Assembly: GCA_964582265.1 (NCBI GenBank)
Contig: CAZOQT010000002.1
Coordinates: 8,879 to 72,878 of the forward strand
Origin: JBAZYK01 sp964582265
GTDB lineage: Bacteria > Patescibacteriota > Gracilibacteria > UBA1369
DNA: 64,000 nucleotides
Direction: 5' to 3'
Every line of letters begins with the position of its first letter. Within the stretch, counting starts at the first letter, position 1. The notes under the pieces were generated by a model, which did no database searches, was not told the DNA's origin, and saw nothing but the letters and a program-made list of their open reading frames with translations. The position numbers were made by a program, and so were the translations under genes. Shown piece by piece: positions 1 through 8,655 of the stretch.

Positions 1-7
1 TAACCGT

Positions 8-1072
8 TTAACGGCGAAACCTTTTGGCGATTTTAATGAGCTGATACCAAAGAGGCAGATAGACAATTTCCTGTGGAGGAACGTAATTTACGCGCGTTCC
101 ACCAAATTTTAATTTGAAGTCGGTTACACCGGCCCAAGGGTGATTTGGATTAACTTGCCCGTTATGATTTTCTGGAGCGATGCCAAGAAAATCATAAAAT
201 TTGCAACCGTGCTTTTGAGCACCTAAAATGGCTTGCCACTGCAACAAATAAGGTGCCATTGTATTGCGATGGTTGTTACTTGAGGCACCAAAATAATAAG
301 TGGCAGTATCCTTGAAATAGGTGACAATCATGCCGGCGATTATGTTTGATTGATATTCCGCGAAGTATAATTTGGCTTGCTGCGGCCCTAAAATTTGCAG
401 CATATTTTGATAATATTCCATGCCGTGGCCACTAAATTTATCGCGAGTAGTGGTTTGGAGCAGAAGATTGTAAAAATGTTGGACTTCATTTGGCTCGCCC
501 TGGCGAATGGTTACGCCATGTTTTTGGGCAATTTTGATATTATAGCGACCCTTTGGTTTCATTTGCTTTAAGAGCTCTTCTGGCGATTTGGTCAGGTCCA
601 AAATCAGCGTACTTTCTGGCTGATAGTGTGCGTGCGCTACACGTGATTTGACTGATTTAAAGTTTGAGAATTGATGATCAGAAATTCCCGGATCGAATCG
701 TAAAAAAACGGCCTTATCTTTTTGAGCGATTTGGGCAATTTTTTGAAAAAGCGGGGCGAATTTTGGCAGATCTGAATAATCAATCAATGGACCACGGGGG
801 CAGTAAAGCCAAGAAAGGCCTCTGGGGAGCTGTTGTCTAATTAGTAAAGCGGAACCTATGCATTTTCCGTTTTGATCTTCCTGCATTAGAACATAGAACT
901 TATCACGGCCCGGGGTTTTACTTTGAAACAAGCCCCATTCCACAGTTTGATGAATTGAACCCAGGGGGTGATTTTGAACAAATTTGTCGTATTTTTGGCG
1001 ATCTTTTTGTGAAGTATTTACAAGTTCGCGAACAGTAAAATTCATTCCAAAGGTAATTGAGTAAACAGCCAT
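8..1072 (-). CDS. FemX/FemAB-type peptidoglycan bridge aminoacyltransferase
   Basis: 354 aa. It resembles the FemABX family, which transfers amino acids from aminoacyl-tRNA to the peptide stem of lipid II or peptidoglycan at the inner face of the membrane. Supporting signs are the N-terminal WGLFQSKTPGRDKFYVL segment, the MKPKGRYNIKIAQKHGV segment near residue 180, and the C-terminal GNAT-like stretch TATYYFGASSNNHRNTMAPY followed by KFYDFLGIAPE. Length is normal for the family. There is no membrane segment. The gene is read away from the promoter of the coiled-coil operon at 1113, and the two starts are only 40 bp apart. A second in-frame ATG lies at codon 10. The amino acid transferred and the acceptor position cannot be read from sequence. 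Confidence 0.85.
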   Translation of the reverse strand: MAVYSITFGMNFTVRELVNTSQKDRQKYDKFVQNHPLGSIHQTVEWGLFQSKTPGRDKFYVLMQEDQNGKCIGSALLIRQQLPRGLSWLYCPRGPLIDYSDLPKFAPLFQKIAQIAQKDKAVFLRFDPGISDHQFSNFKSVKSRVAHAHYQPESTLILDLTKSPEELLKQMKPKGRYNIKIAQKHGVTIRQGEPNEVQHFYNLLLQTTTRDKFSGHGMEYYQNMLQILGPQQAKLYFAEYQSNIIAGMIVTYFKDTATYYFGASSNNHRNTMAPYLLQWQAILGAQKHGCKFYDFLGIAPENHNGQVNPNHPWAGVTDFKLKFGGTRVNYVPPQEIVYLPLWYQLIKIAKRFRR

Positions 1073-1085
1073 TCCATGATATAAT
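1057..1085 (+). promoter_or_regulatory. Predicted sigma70 promoter for the 1113-8609 operon
   Basis: TTGAGT (1057-1062), a 17-nt spacer and a perfect TATAAT (1080-1085). Transcription would start near 1092, giving a leader of about 20 nt before the ATG at 1113. The -35 lies inside the first codons of the divergent femX-like gene. Confidence 0.6.
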
Positions 1086-1112
1086 AATCAGATATTTAAG
1101 CAAGGCCACAAA

Positions 1113-1469
1113 ATGCCATATTATTACCCAATCCAAAACGAAAAATTACGCTATCTTGTAATGGCTTCTGAATCAATCCATTCGCTAGAGGAAGCCAACA
1201 TTCAAAAGATGATTTTTCAGATTTCAAATTTGCCGATGGAAGGGCAGGAAGCAATGATATCTGCCCTGGAAGAAGAGCAGCGCCAAATTGTGGCTGCAAA
1301 AAGGGCAAAAGGCATCACACCAGCACAGGAAATTAAAGTGATCGAAAAGAAAACAGCCGAGGTCCGCATGGTAAGAAGAAATTTTGAAATTGTGGTACGT
1401 GTGGAAAATGAAAAAGTGGAAGTCGCAAAAACGCAAAGGGAAGCGGAGGATTTACTAAAGGAAATTTAG
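1113..1469 (+). CDS. Small helical protein, first gene of unknown operon (paralogue of 3208-3582)
   Basis: 118 aa, no recognised family. It is predicted to be almost entirely helical and charged, with no signal peptide or membrane segment. The N-terminus (YPIQNEKLRYLVMASESIHS) aligns with that of the 124-aa protein at 3208 (YSIIQDEKLRKLVIESAVIS). Similarity continues through EA...M...I..L..EG...ALE to a charged second half, so the two are paralogues. Each lies directly upstream of a large protein of the same operon (553 and 831 aa), which suggests small/large partner pairs. It has its own good promoter 28 bp upstream. Function unknown; a chaperone- or adaptor-like role for the downstream large protein is only inference. 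Confidence 0.75.
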   Translation: MPYYYPIQNEKLRYLVMASESIHSLEEANIQKMIFQISNLPMEGQEAMISALEEEQRQIVAAKRAKGITPAQEIKVIEKKTAEVRMVRRNFEIVVRVENEKVEVAKTQREAEDLLKEI

Positions 1470-1471
1470 TC

Positions 1472-1487
1472 TGCGTATGCTTACGCA
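1472..1487 (+). other. Small perfect hairpin in spacer
   Basis: TGCGTA / TACGCA, 6-bp stem with a TGCT loop just after the stop at 1469. No U tract follows, so it is not a classical terminator. It may stabilise or separate segments of the operon mRNA. Confidence 0.3.
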
Positions 1488-1539
1488 CGGGATCCGCCAA
1501 GTTTAAAAAATATCGCTTACAAAAAATAAAAATAAAACT

Positions 1540-3201
1540 ATGGAAAAATTAAAATGCATACAAACTGATAAATATAAATTTCAGATCAACAGACTGATTT
1601 TTGAACAGTCTCCAATTGAAAAGGGGAAAGACATTCAATCACAAGCGGAAACTCCTGTAGCAGAAACAGATGTTCAGGCAGCCAAGGATAATTATCAAAA
1701 AGAACGGGATAAATTGGGGAAAGACCTTGAATCGGGAACTTATACATCTCCGGAAATTAATCGCGCAAAAGAAGAAGCGCTGAAGCTTTTACGTGGTATT
1801 GAGTCAAATAGTGAAAGTGTTTTAAGCCCGGAACAAAGAAAAAACTTTGTTAGCAAATATTTAGCTATTATTAAATATTATGGTCCGGCAGAAAGCATGT
1901 ACAAAGAAAATTTAAAAATTGCCGATACAACTTTGACAAGAATAGACAGAATGGCAGATGGCTTGCTGGCCGATTGGAATAAAAATTTTGAAGATCTTAA
2001 AAAGCAATATGCAGATGTAAACGCGAGTATACCAAAAGAGGTCCGTGATCAACTTTCTGCTGTTTTTGATAAGTCATTACAGGAATCCAAACAAATTACT
2101 GAAAATGCCAAAATAGCTGCAAGAGCTGATAAAATTCCTCCCTTGAAGGATTTTAACAATATGAAAGAATTAAGGGCTGCCATGACCGATTACATAATTC
2201 AACTTGGGCATAAAGAAGAAGGGTTGATGTCACGCAGCAATATTGCAGATGGCCCTTATACAAAACTTGCAAATTTGTTTGGAAAAACCAAAGTTTCTGC
2301 AGATATAATTCTGGTTAAATATTTTGCAAAAGATAAAAAACACTCAGAAGATTATGTGACCTCTGAAAGGATACGCACTTATGAATCTTTGATGAAAAAA
2401 TATAGTAATAGGCCAGAAGTTCCCAATGCACTGCAGCCTGAATTAAACGAACTGCAACATCATGCATTAGAAGATTTGAGCAAATTAAAAGACAGCGACG
2501 TGATGGGACGTCAGCGACTTTTGGCAAACTATAAAGATAAACTTAACTTATTGCTTGGCGCCAGCTCCGTAGTAAAAGGTGAAGCTCACGGTTTGGCAGT
2601 AGAAACGGAAAAACAGGCAAAAAATGACCGTACTGCAAAAGATGTTGATAAAGCCGTAACAGAACTCGATGCTTTATTAATTAAACACCTAAGAACCATG
2701 GAACGTGGTGGAGAAATTGATAAAGTCTGGACCAAATTTGATGCAATTAAGCGAGAATTAAGTACAAAACAATCAAAAGCATTTTATGCGGAGAAATTTC
2801 AACAACTCTCCAAAATGATTGCTGAAGTAAAAAAAATAGATAGAGTCGAGACTAGAAAAGATAGACTTAAGAATGCGGTAAAAGATGCTGTTCAAGCCAC
2901 TTTTGAAGCTGGGAATCTTCAACAATATTCACTGGCGCAATTAGAGGCCGCGGTAAAAGAAAAACTGACTCAAAGCCAAAAGTTGCAAGAAGCTGGAAAT
3001 GCACAATGGGACGTCAACTATAACGGTTTTTCTTTTAGTGTAGCAAAAACAAAAAGTGGATTTAATGTTGGCATAAATAACATGGATGAATATGCACGTA
3101 AAATTTATGCAGTTGCAGCAAATGGTTTAAGTGCAGCAAGACTGGCAATTCTGGATAGACACATAAAAGAAGCAGAAACAAAACAAAGTGAAACTAAATA
3201 A
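1540..3201 (+). CDS. Large coiled-coil protein with shared N-terminal tag (unknown)
   Basis: 553 aa, unrecognised. Residues 1-23 carry the operon's shared N-terminal feature: a short basic/hydrophobic start (MEKLKCIQ) leading to INRLIFEQ at 16-23. The body is rich in K, E, A, Q and D and strongly helical, with no transmembrane segment or conventional signal peptide. Near the C-terminus (about residues 485-540) there is a small alternating-strand segment (WDVNYNGFSFSVAKTKSGF) followed by helix. It resembles the repeats at the end of the 831-aa protein. It follows the small 118-aa gene by 70 bp and precedes the 124-aa gene by 6 bp. Likely a structural or scaffold-type protein, but this rests only on composition. 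Confidence 0.75.
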   Translation: MEKLKCIQTDKYKFQINRLIFEQSPIEKGKDIQSQAETPVAETDVQAAKDNYQKERDKLGKDLESGTYTSPEINRAKEEALKLLRGIESNSESVLSPEQRKNFVSKYLAIIKYYGPAESMYKENLKIADTTLTRIDRMADGLLADWNKNFEDLKKQYADVNASIPKEVRDQLSAVFDKSLQESKQITENAKIAARADKIPPLKDFNNMKELRAAMTDYIIQLGHKEEGLMSRSNIADGPYTKLANLFGKTKVSADIILVKYFAKDKKHSEDYVTSERIRTYESLMKKYSNRPEVPNALQPELNELQHHALEDLSKLKDSDVMGRQRLLANYKDKLNLLLGASSVVKGEAHGLAVETEKQAKNDRTAKDVDKAVTELDALLIKHLRTMERGGEIDKVWTKFDAIKRELSTKQSKAFYAEKFQQLSKMIAEVKKIDRVETRKDRLKNAVKDAVQATFEAGNLQQYSLAQLEAAVKEKLTQSQKLQEAGNAQWDVNYNGFSFSVAKTKSGFNVGINNMDEYARKIYAVAANGLSAARLAILDRHIKEAETKQSETK

Positions 3202-3207
3202 ATTTTT

Positions 3208-3582
3208 ATGGTCGATTATTCAATCATTCAGGACGAAAAATTAAGAAAACTCGTAATTGAGTCGGCGGTGATTAGTGCCCTTGCAGAAGCCAAAACCACA
3301 GAGATGGTGGGGAAGATTGCCAGACTTACACCAGAAGGCGTGCAGAAATTTACGCAGGCGCTGGAACAGCAAAAGCAGGAAATGGACGCGGCTGCGCAGG
3401 TGCCGACTGATCCTGAAAAATTAAAGGCAATGACGGCGGATATGGTCGACAAAAAAATGAAAGTTACAAAACTAATGCGCAATTTTTTCTCTTCGGTTAG
3501 AAATTTCAGAAAAAACGAAGCGCGTGCAAGTGATGATCAGGAAGCCGAAAAATTGTTACAATTATTAGATACTTTGCAATGA
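3208..3582 (+). CDS. Small helical protein (paralogue of 1113-1469)
   Basis: 124 aa, unrecognised; paralogue of the 118-aa protein at 1113, with about the same length and an aligned N-terminal half. Helical, charged and soluble. Its stop overlaps the ATG of the 831-aa gene by four bases (ATGA at 3579-3582), the arrangement expected for translational coupling and a stoichiometric partner. That overlap also shows UGA used as a stop in this genome. Confidence 0.75.
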   Translation: MVDYSIIQDEKLRKLVIESAVISALAEAKTTEMVGKIARLTPEGVQKFTQALEQQKQEMDAAAQVPTDPEKLKAMTADMVDKKMKVTKLMRNFFSSVRNFRKNEARASDDQEAEKLLQLLDTLQ

Positions 3583-6074
3583 TAAAATTTATTAAACATA
3601 TTGGGTTTGCGGCGGATAGCGACCTGGAAAAGAGGCTGGTTTTTGATGTGGCGGCAAATGCCCCGGAAGCGGCGCCCAATCAAAGTAAGGAAAAGGAAGC
3701 GGCGAAGGATGGTCAAGAATTGCAAAAAGAATTTGAGGAAGCAAAAAAGGAATATAAAAAGGCTAAAGATGATTACATTAAAGAATGCAAAGACTATGCA
3801 GCAGGGAAGAATTTACCAATTGGTAAAGGAAAATCACTGGGAGAAGATCCATCTGACGAGTTGAAGCAAAAATTTATTGCGGCTGCGAAAGAGGCACTAA
3901 GTTTGTTAGAACAAATGCCAGATGTCGAATTCTTATCAGTATCACAAGAACAAATAGATTACATAAAAAAAAGTCAGGATGAACTTACAAAAATATTAAA
4001 TGCATATGTGCCAATTACCGAAGCAGGTTACACAGATAAGGAACAAGAACATGCAAAGTACTGGGCAGCAAAAGAAACCCAAGGCACTGAACCAGCAAAT
4101 GGTGGAAGTGTGCCTCCGGGTCCAGATAAAAAAATTGCGCCCCCTGCAAAAGTAGCTCCAGATTCTGAAAAAAGCGTGCCAGAACAACAACCTCCTGAAC
4201 TTACGGTTTTGAAAGATGTTTATGAAAATTTATTAAAAAAGACCGGTGTTGAAAAAGGTGGCAAAGATAAATACTTATCCGTAAAAGCATACCTTGCTAA
4301 GCTGGAGGAAGATCTTGAAAAATCAGCACTTAAAGGCCAATTGCAAGTCCTAAAAGAGGCAATTATTAACGCCATCGAACGTTCGACTCAAATAACTAAT
4401 TCGCTTGATAAAAGGGTTCCGTCTCCACAGGAAGTAATTGTTACAATTGAATTGGTTGTTCAACAAAAGAAAAGGACATCTGCGTCTGAAAAAACTGAGG
4501 CGGAAATAATTGAAGCGGCACACACGCTCGGTTTAAAAAAGCCAATTGAGGCTGCAAGAAAAAAATTGCAAGCGTCTGGTACTGGTGCTAATAATGAACG
4601 CATTTTTAAAGACATTTATGAATATTTACAATCTGTGGAGGAAAAAGAATATGACAAACCTGAAGATATGGAGGCTCCGGCAAAATCTTTGGAACAGATA
4701 GATTACTGGATCGCCAGAGATTTGATGAATGAAAAATTGCGTTTAGTGGTGCAGGAAAAAGTTGATGGGTTGGTTCGCGATGGTGTTGATCCAAGAACAA
4801 GATTGGACTCAATAAATTCCACCATTGCTGACACAATGGGAATTTACAATAATAATCCATCGGGAAAATTAGAACCTGCAATAATAACAAATATTGTTAA
4901 GCCAATTGTGCTTGCTACATTCCTGGATCCAAATAATGCTACGTTATATAAAATTGAAAGAGCTAGTACCGGAGGATTACAAGTTATAAAGGCTGAACCG
5001 GAAGCCACTAAAAAGGCCCCAAATGCGTCCGCTGCGGAAACTAAAATTGATGCACCTTCAACAGCACCGGAAATTGTGCCAGTACCTGAGGAAAGCTTGG
5101 CAGTGGATCGTGAAAGAGCTCCAATTGGTAAAATTGCCGCAATTCAAAATACTGAAGCAAAAACCGACATTCCCGCTTATGAAAATGAAAAATCTGATCA
5201 GGAAATAGCGTTGGAAGATAGGGATGGTTCACTCTTAAAAGAAAGAGGCGTGCAGCCAAAATATCTTGAGATTCTAACTAAAATTGATGACTACTGGAAT
5301 GAAAATCTGAACGCTGCGACAAGTTATGAATTTAAGCCCTTTGATAGCGATATTGTGAAATGTAATGTAAGTTTTGTGAAAGACATGTTTGTTTTGAAAT
5401 ATGCGATAAAAGGGCAGCCGCCAGTAGCAGTGGAGTTTGGCACAAAGCAGCAACTTTTAAGAAAAATTAATAGCGGAGAACTTTATCAGGAATTGATGAA
5501 AAAAGTGCTTTCTAATGAGGATACTTTAAAATCGCTGGAGCCAAAAATTGGTAAAATTTCCGGATATGACATGTATGAAGATCGCATGGATGCGGACTGT
5601 ACATTCAAACTAGATTCAAATAATAATCCGGAGGTAAAACTTAAATCTTTACCTGATGGACGCATTGAATATACCGTAAGTACTGAACCTTCTGCCTTCA
5701 AGGGCAAGGCAGAAAATCTGGATGATTTGGGTGTTCAGTTGGCACATATTAGGGAATGGGATAATAAAAAAGAAGAAGATAAGGTCAGTAATAAGAGCTT
5801 AAGAGAAGAAAAATTGTTTAGCGATATTGCCGATAAAGATAATTTTACAAAACATGAAAAGGAGATTGGGCGAGTGGAAAAATATGAGCTTATGCATGAT
5901 AAAGGGGTAAATTTGAATTTAAGTTGGGGAAAAGAAAGGACAGTAAACGCTACTGTGCTGATTCAAGATGGTGCTTATATTTGCGCATTAAACAATTCGG
6001 ATACACCAAATAAAACCTGTGCCAATTTTGATCAGGTAATTAAGGCACTTCAAGATTTTAGAATCAATACATAA
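3579..6074 (+). CDS. Very large coiled-coil protein with N-terminal tag and C-terminal strand repeats (unknown)
   Basis: 831 aa, unrecognised. N-terminus: short start, then GFAADSDLEKRLVFDV at residues 9-24, which aligns with FGAVTADNQLGKRLIYNQ of the 217-aa protein at 6099. Residues about 45-480 are helical and charged, with Pro/Ala-rich linkers near 185-210 and 490-530. Residues about 570-831 hold three imperfect repeats of roughly 65-80 aa, each a strand-rich stretch followed by a helix. Their anchor segments are YEFKPFDSDIVKCNVSF, YDMYEDRMDADCTFKL and YELMHDKGVNLNLSWG. No signal peptide or membrane span. It is the centrepiece of the operon. The repeats suggest a binding module, but this is inference. 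Confidence 0.75.
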   Translation: MIKFIKHIGFAADSDLEKRLVFDVAANAPEAAPNQSKEKEAAKDGQELQKEFEEAKKEYKKAKDDYIKECKDYAAGKNLPIGKGKSLGEDPSDELKQKFIAAAKEALSLLEQMPDVEFLSVSQEQIDYIKKSQDELTKILNAYVPITEAGYTDKEQEHAKYWAAKETQGTEPANGGSVPPGPDKKIAPPAKVAPDSEKSVPEQQPPELTVLKDVYENLLKKTGVEKGGKDKYLSVKAYLAKLEEDLEKSALKGQLQVLKEAIINAIERSTQITNSLDKRVPSPQEVIVTIELVVQQKKRTSASEKTEAEIIEAAHTLGLKKPIEAARKKLQASGTGANNERIFKDIYEYLQSVEEKEYDKPEDMEAPAKSLEQIDYWIARDLMNEKLRLVVQEKVDGLVRDGVDPRTRLDSINSTIADTMGIYNNNPSGKLEPAIITNIVKPIVLATFLDPNNATLYKIERASTGGLQVIKAEPEATKKAPNASAAETKIDAPSTAPEIVPVPEESLAVDRERAPIGKIAAIQNTEAKTDIPAYENEKSDQEIALEDRDGSLLKERGVQPKYLEILTKIDDYWNENLNAATSYEFKPFDSDIVKCNVSFVKDMFVLKYAIKGQPPVAVEFGTKQQLLRKINSGELYQELMKKVLSNEDTLKSLEPKIGKISGYDMYEDRMDADCTFKLDSNNNPEVKLKSLPDGRIEYTVSTEPSAFKGKAENLDDLGVQLAHIREWDNKKEEDKVSNKSLREEKLFSDIADKDNFTKHEKEIGRVEKYELMHDKGVNLNLSWGKERTVNATVLIQDGAYICALNNSDTPNKTCANFDQVIKALQDFRINT

Positions 6075-6098
6075 AAAATTAAAATTTATAAAACCAAC

Positions 6099-6752
6099 AT
6101 GAAAAATTTAAAAAATTGTTACAACTTTGGGGCTGTTACAGCGGATAATCAACTTGGAAAGCGGCTTATATATAACCAATTTGAAGTGCCTAGCAGCAAG
6201 GACAAATTACCGACGGCTGGTTCGGGCGAATCCGCTTTTGCTGATAAATTTGCACGTGAAAAAATTTATACGGAAGCTGATGCCAAGCTGAAAGAATTGA
6301 AAGCCCAGAATTCACCAGAAGCAAAAGAGCTGGAATCAAAATTGTTAACGGCACGCGATCTGGAACAAAAAAACAGTGAAGGTGAGGCCAGAGAAATGGC
6401 ACAAATATTAAAGCAGCATTTGCAGGAAATTATAAAAAAACAGAGTGAAGCCCCAAAAAAAACCGCTGAGAAAGAGCAAAAAACTGAGCCGGTAGTGATG
6501 GCTAAAACAGCAACAAAACCTGCAGAAAATAAGACCGCGGAGGTTATAGAAAAAGGCCCAAAAGGGGTGGTAGAAGTTTTTACTGGAGGAGCAATTAACT
6601 TAAAAGATCCAACAACTGGAGGTGAGGCTAAAAGAGATAAAGAGTTGGAATCTTATGCAAGTATTGACGGCCCAAAAACCAGCTTTGCTGGAAAAATTGC
6701 TGATGATATAAAAGAAAAATTACCAAGCAGCGATCCTAGAAATAATGCTTAA
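6099..6752 (+). CDS. Coiled-coil protein with shared N-terminal tag (unknown)
   Basis: 217 aa, unrecognised. Residues 1-27 (MKNLKNCYNFGAVTADNQ, then LGKRLIYNQ) are the clearest version of the N-terminal tag and align with the 831-aa protein. The remainder is a K/E/A-rich helix (about 45-120) and a Pro/Lys/Thr linker, followed by a short C-terminal stretch containing VVEVFTGGAINLKDPTTGG. It lies 24 bp after the 831-aa gene and 3 bp before the next gene. It looks like a shorter member of the same set of tagged proteins. Confidence 0.75.
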   Translation: MKNLKNCYNFGAVTADNQLGKRLIYNQFEVPSSKDKLPTAGSGESAFADKFAREKIYTEADAKLKELKAQNSPEAKELESKLLTARDLEQKNSEGEAREMAQILKQHLQEIIKKQSEAPKKTAEKEQKTEPVVMAKTATKPAENKTAEVIEKGPKGVVEVFTGGAINLKDPTTGGEAKRDKELESYASIDGPKTSFAGKIADDIKEKLPSSDPRNNA

Positions 6753-6755
6753 AAA

Positions 6756-7106
6756 ATGGCTAACAAACTGCTATTAGACGAATTTTTTAAGGCACTGGAG
6801 AGTTCAAAAAGTTTTCAACTTTTGACTCCAGATGAGCAGACTGAACTTATGACTCAGTTCCTGCACGCAAACGATGAACAGCTTATAAAGGCCCTGGGAG
6901 AGCTAAAAAAGGACGCTATAGAAAGGCAAAAACTGGAAATGGATTTAAAGAAAAAAGAGGAAGATCAAATTAATATCGCACAGGAGATCAAAAAAACTTT
7001 AAAGGTGGTGGCGCGAAAACAAATCGAAACTAACGAAAAACTGGAATCAGAAAATGCAGCCAAGGCAGCGGAAATGCTAATCGAAAAACTAATAAAAAAT
7101 AATTAA
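6756..7106 (+). CDS. Small helical protein of unknown operon
   Basis: 116 aa, unrecognised. N-terminal half LLLDEFFKALESSKSFQLLT, then a long charged helix (about residues 50-115) with a heptad-like pattern. Overall layout matches the 118- and 124-aa proteins: a 50-residue N-terminal unit, an ALGELK/ALEQQK-like hinge and a charged helix. It may be a distant relative of them. Gaps of 3 and 12 bp place it firmly in the operon. Confidence 0.7.
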   Translation: MANKLLLDEFFKALESSKSFQLLTPDEQTELMTQFLHANDEQLIKALGELKKDAIERQKLEMDLKKKEEDQINIAQEIKKTLKVVARKQIETNEKLESENAAKAAEMLIEKLIKNN

Positions 7107-7118
7107 ACACCAAGACAA

Positions 7119-7433
7119 ATGACCAAAGAAGAATACGCACAATTAATAAAAAATTCGCACGCATATAAAAAAATGTCGGCGGATTTGCAAAAAAGCATGG
7201 CTAATGCAACTGGCAGTTTAATGCTTAAATATGCGGATATTTTGCTAGACGAGCAGAAGATGATTATACGGGCGCAACAAGATTATTTAAAGAAAAATGA
7301 ATTCATAGCTTCAAATTTGCATATTAAATTAGTCAAAATCAAAAAAAACCACCTTGTAAAAAAGGAAGATGCAAGCAAAAAAGAGGATGAAAAAGAGGAA
7401 GAGCGCCTTATTTCACAAATTAATAATTTATAA
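7119..7433 (+). CDS. Small basic helical protein of unknown operon
   Basis: 104 aa, unrecognised, helical, with a Lys/Glu-rich C-terminal third. The N-terminal half (YAQLIKNSHAYKKMSADLQK) has the same hydrophobic spacing as the other small proteins of the operon. It lies 12 bp after the 116-aa gene and 9 bp before the last, 388-aa gene. No signal peptide or membrane segment. Confidence 0.7.
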   Translation: MTKEEYAQLIKNSHAYKKMSADLQKSMANATGSLMLKYADILLDEQKMIIRAQQDYLKKNEFIASNLHIKLVKIKKNHLVKKEDASKKEDEKEEERLISQINNL

Positions 7434-7442
7434 AAAATATAT

Positions 7443-8609
7443 ATGATTTTTTCATGTTCAAAAGCCAGGTATTTCAATTCAAGCCGCAATTTAATTTACC
7501 TAAATGGTGGATCACAACCAGCAGAAGGGCAAAATTCAGATTTAGCAGAAACTAAACAGCGCATAAATGCAGCGAAAGAAGGTATTAACGCAGATATTAT
7601 TGGAGATATGTTTAGCGCTGAATCTGCCATGAATTTGCGCAAAGAAGAAATAAAAAATGTTGCTTTACAGGCATTAATAAAAATTAGTGGAACCACTGAT
7701 GAAGACAAAACAACCCGCAAACAAATTGAAAATGCACGGGATGAGGCAATTCAAGCAATTGATACAAATGCTGAAAAATATCAATTATTGGCAGATTACG
7801 TAGATAAAAAAACACAATTAGCGGCAACTTTAATCACTAACAAACAAAGTTTTGAAACTATGAAAGCTAATGGTTTGTCTTTAGAAGACATTAAGCTTCT
7901 GGCAGAAATTGCTACAGAATTGAGAGGTACTGCCAGTAATTTTGATCAAATGAATTTACCTGAATTAGAAGCTGGTAAAAGGGAGATCAGTGATGCAGCG
8001 AAGCAACAAGCAATAGAATTTGATAGTGCAGTAGCAGGATATTTGGCAGGCATGCAAAATGATTCTTCAATTAACACAGTGGAAGCTTTTTTTGATAAAT
8101 CTGGCTTGCAACAAATGATGACAAAAGATCAAAAAAAGCCGGTAGAAGTTTCTGCTGATTTTGTTGAAGGTGTAAAAGGGTTATTTTCACAAAGGGCGTT
8201 ACTGTCAAGTTTTCTAATGAAATTTGGAAAAACTACTGATCCAAAGCTGGTGCAAATATATGACGCGGTAAATGCGAAGCTGGATAGGATAAATGGCGCC
8301 TTGGGAAAAATTGGGACAATTATTGATAAATATCCAGAATTTAAGCCAAATTATGTAAAATTTGGCGAAGCCTTATCTAATTGGGAAACAGCAACTAGCA
8401 AAGTAGATAGTCTTAAAGCTGCTCCTGACAGTTATACAGACAGAGTAAAAGCACAAATCACGCTAGCACAATCATGGCAATCTGGAGCAAAGACAGGTGT
8501 ACTAAGTAGTTGGGAAGATTTGGCTAAAAACTTATCGTATTGGGCAACAGCTACTGCAGAAAATTCAAAATTTGACAGCAAACCATCGCCCGCAAAAGAC
8601 AATGTGTAA
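7443..8609 (+). CDS. Coiled-coil protein with shared N-terminal tag, last gene of operon (unknown)
   Basis: 388 aa, unrecognised. The N-terminus (MIFSCSKARYFNSSRNLIYL) carries the shared tag in slightly altered form, RNLIY instead of KRLIY. The body is helical and rich in Ala, Gln, Lys and Asp, without membrane segments. It ends 46 bp before the convergent ftsZ stop. I see no strong terminator between the two, only a weak GCCTT/AAGGC pairing around 8630-8650. Confidence 0.75.
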   Translation: MIFSCSKARYFNSSRNLIYLNGGSQPAEGQNSDLAETKQRINAAKEGINADIIGDMFSAESAMNLRKEEIKNVALQALIKISGTTDEDKTTRKQIENARDEAIQAIDTNAEKYQLLADYVDKKTQLAATLITNKQSFETMKANGLSLEDIKLLAEIATELRGTASNFDQMNLPELEAGKREISDAAKQQAIEFDSAVAGYLAGMQNDSSINTVEAFFDKSGLQQMMTKDQKKPVEVSADFVEGVKGLFSQRALLSSFLMKFGKTTDPKLVQIYDAVNAKLDRINGALGKIGTIIDKYPEFKPNYVKFGEALSNWETATSKVDSLKAAPDSYTDRVKAQITLAQSWQSGAKTGVLSSWEDLAKNLSYWATATAENSKFDSKPSPAKDNV

Positions 8610-8655
8610 ACTGAAGTGACTTAGATAATGCGCCTTGCGCTAAGGCTTGCGCCTA

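Noticed and set aside
8610..8655. Terminator between the coiled-coil operon and ftsZ
   Set aside because: Only a 5-bp GCCTT/AAGGC pairing within direct CTTGCGC repeats; no U run.
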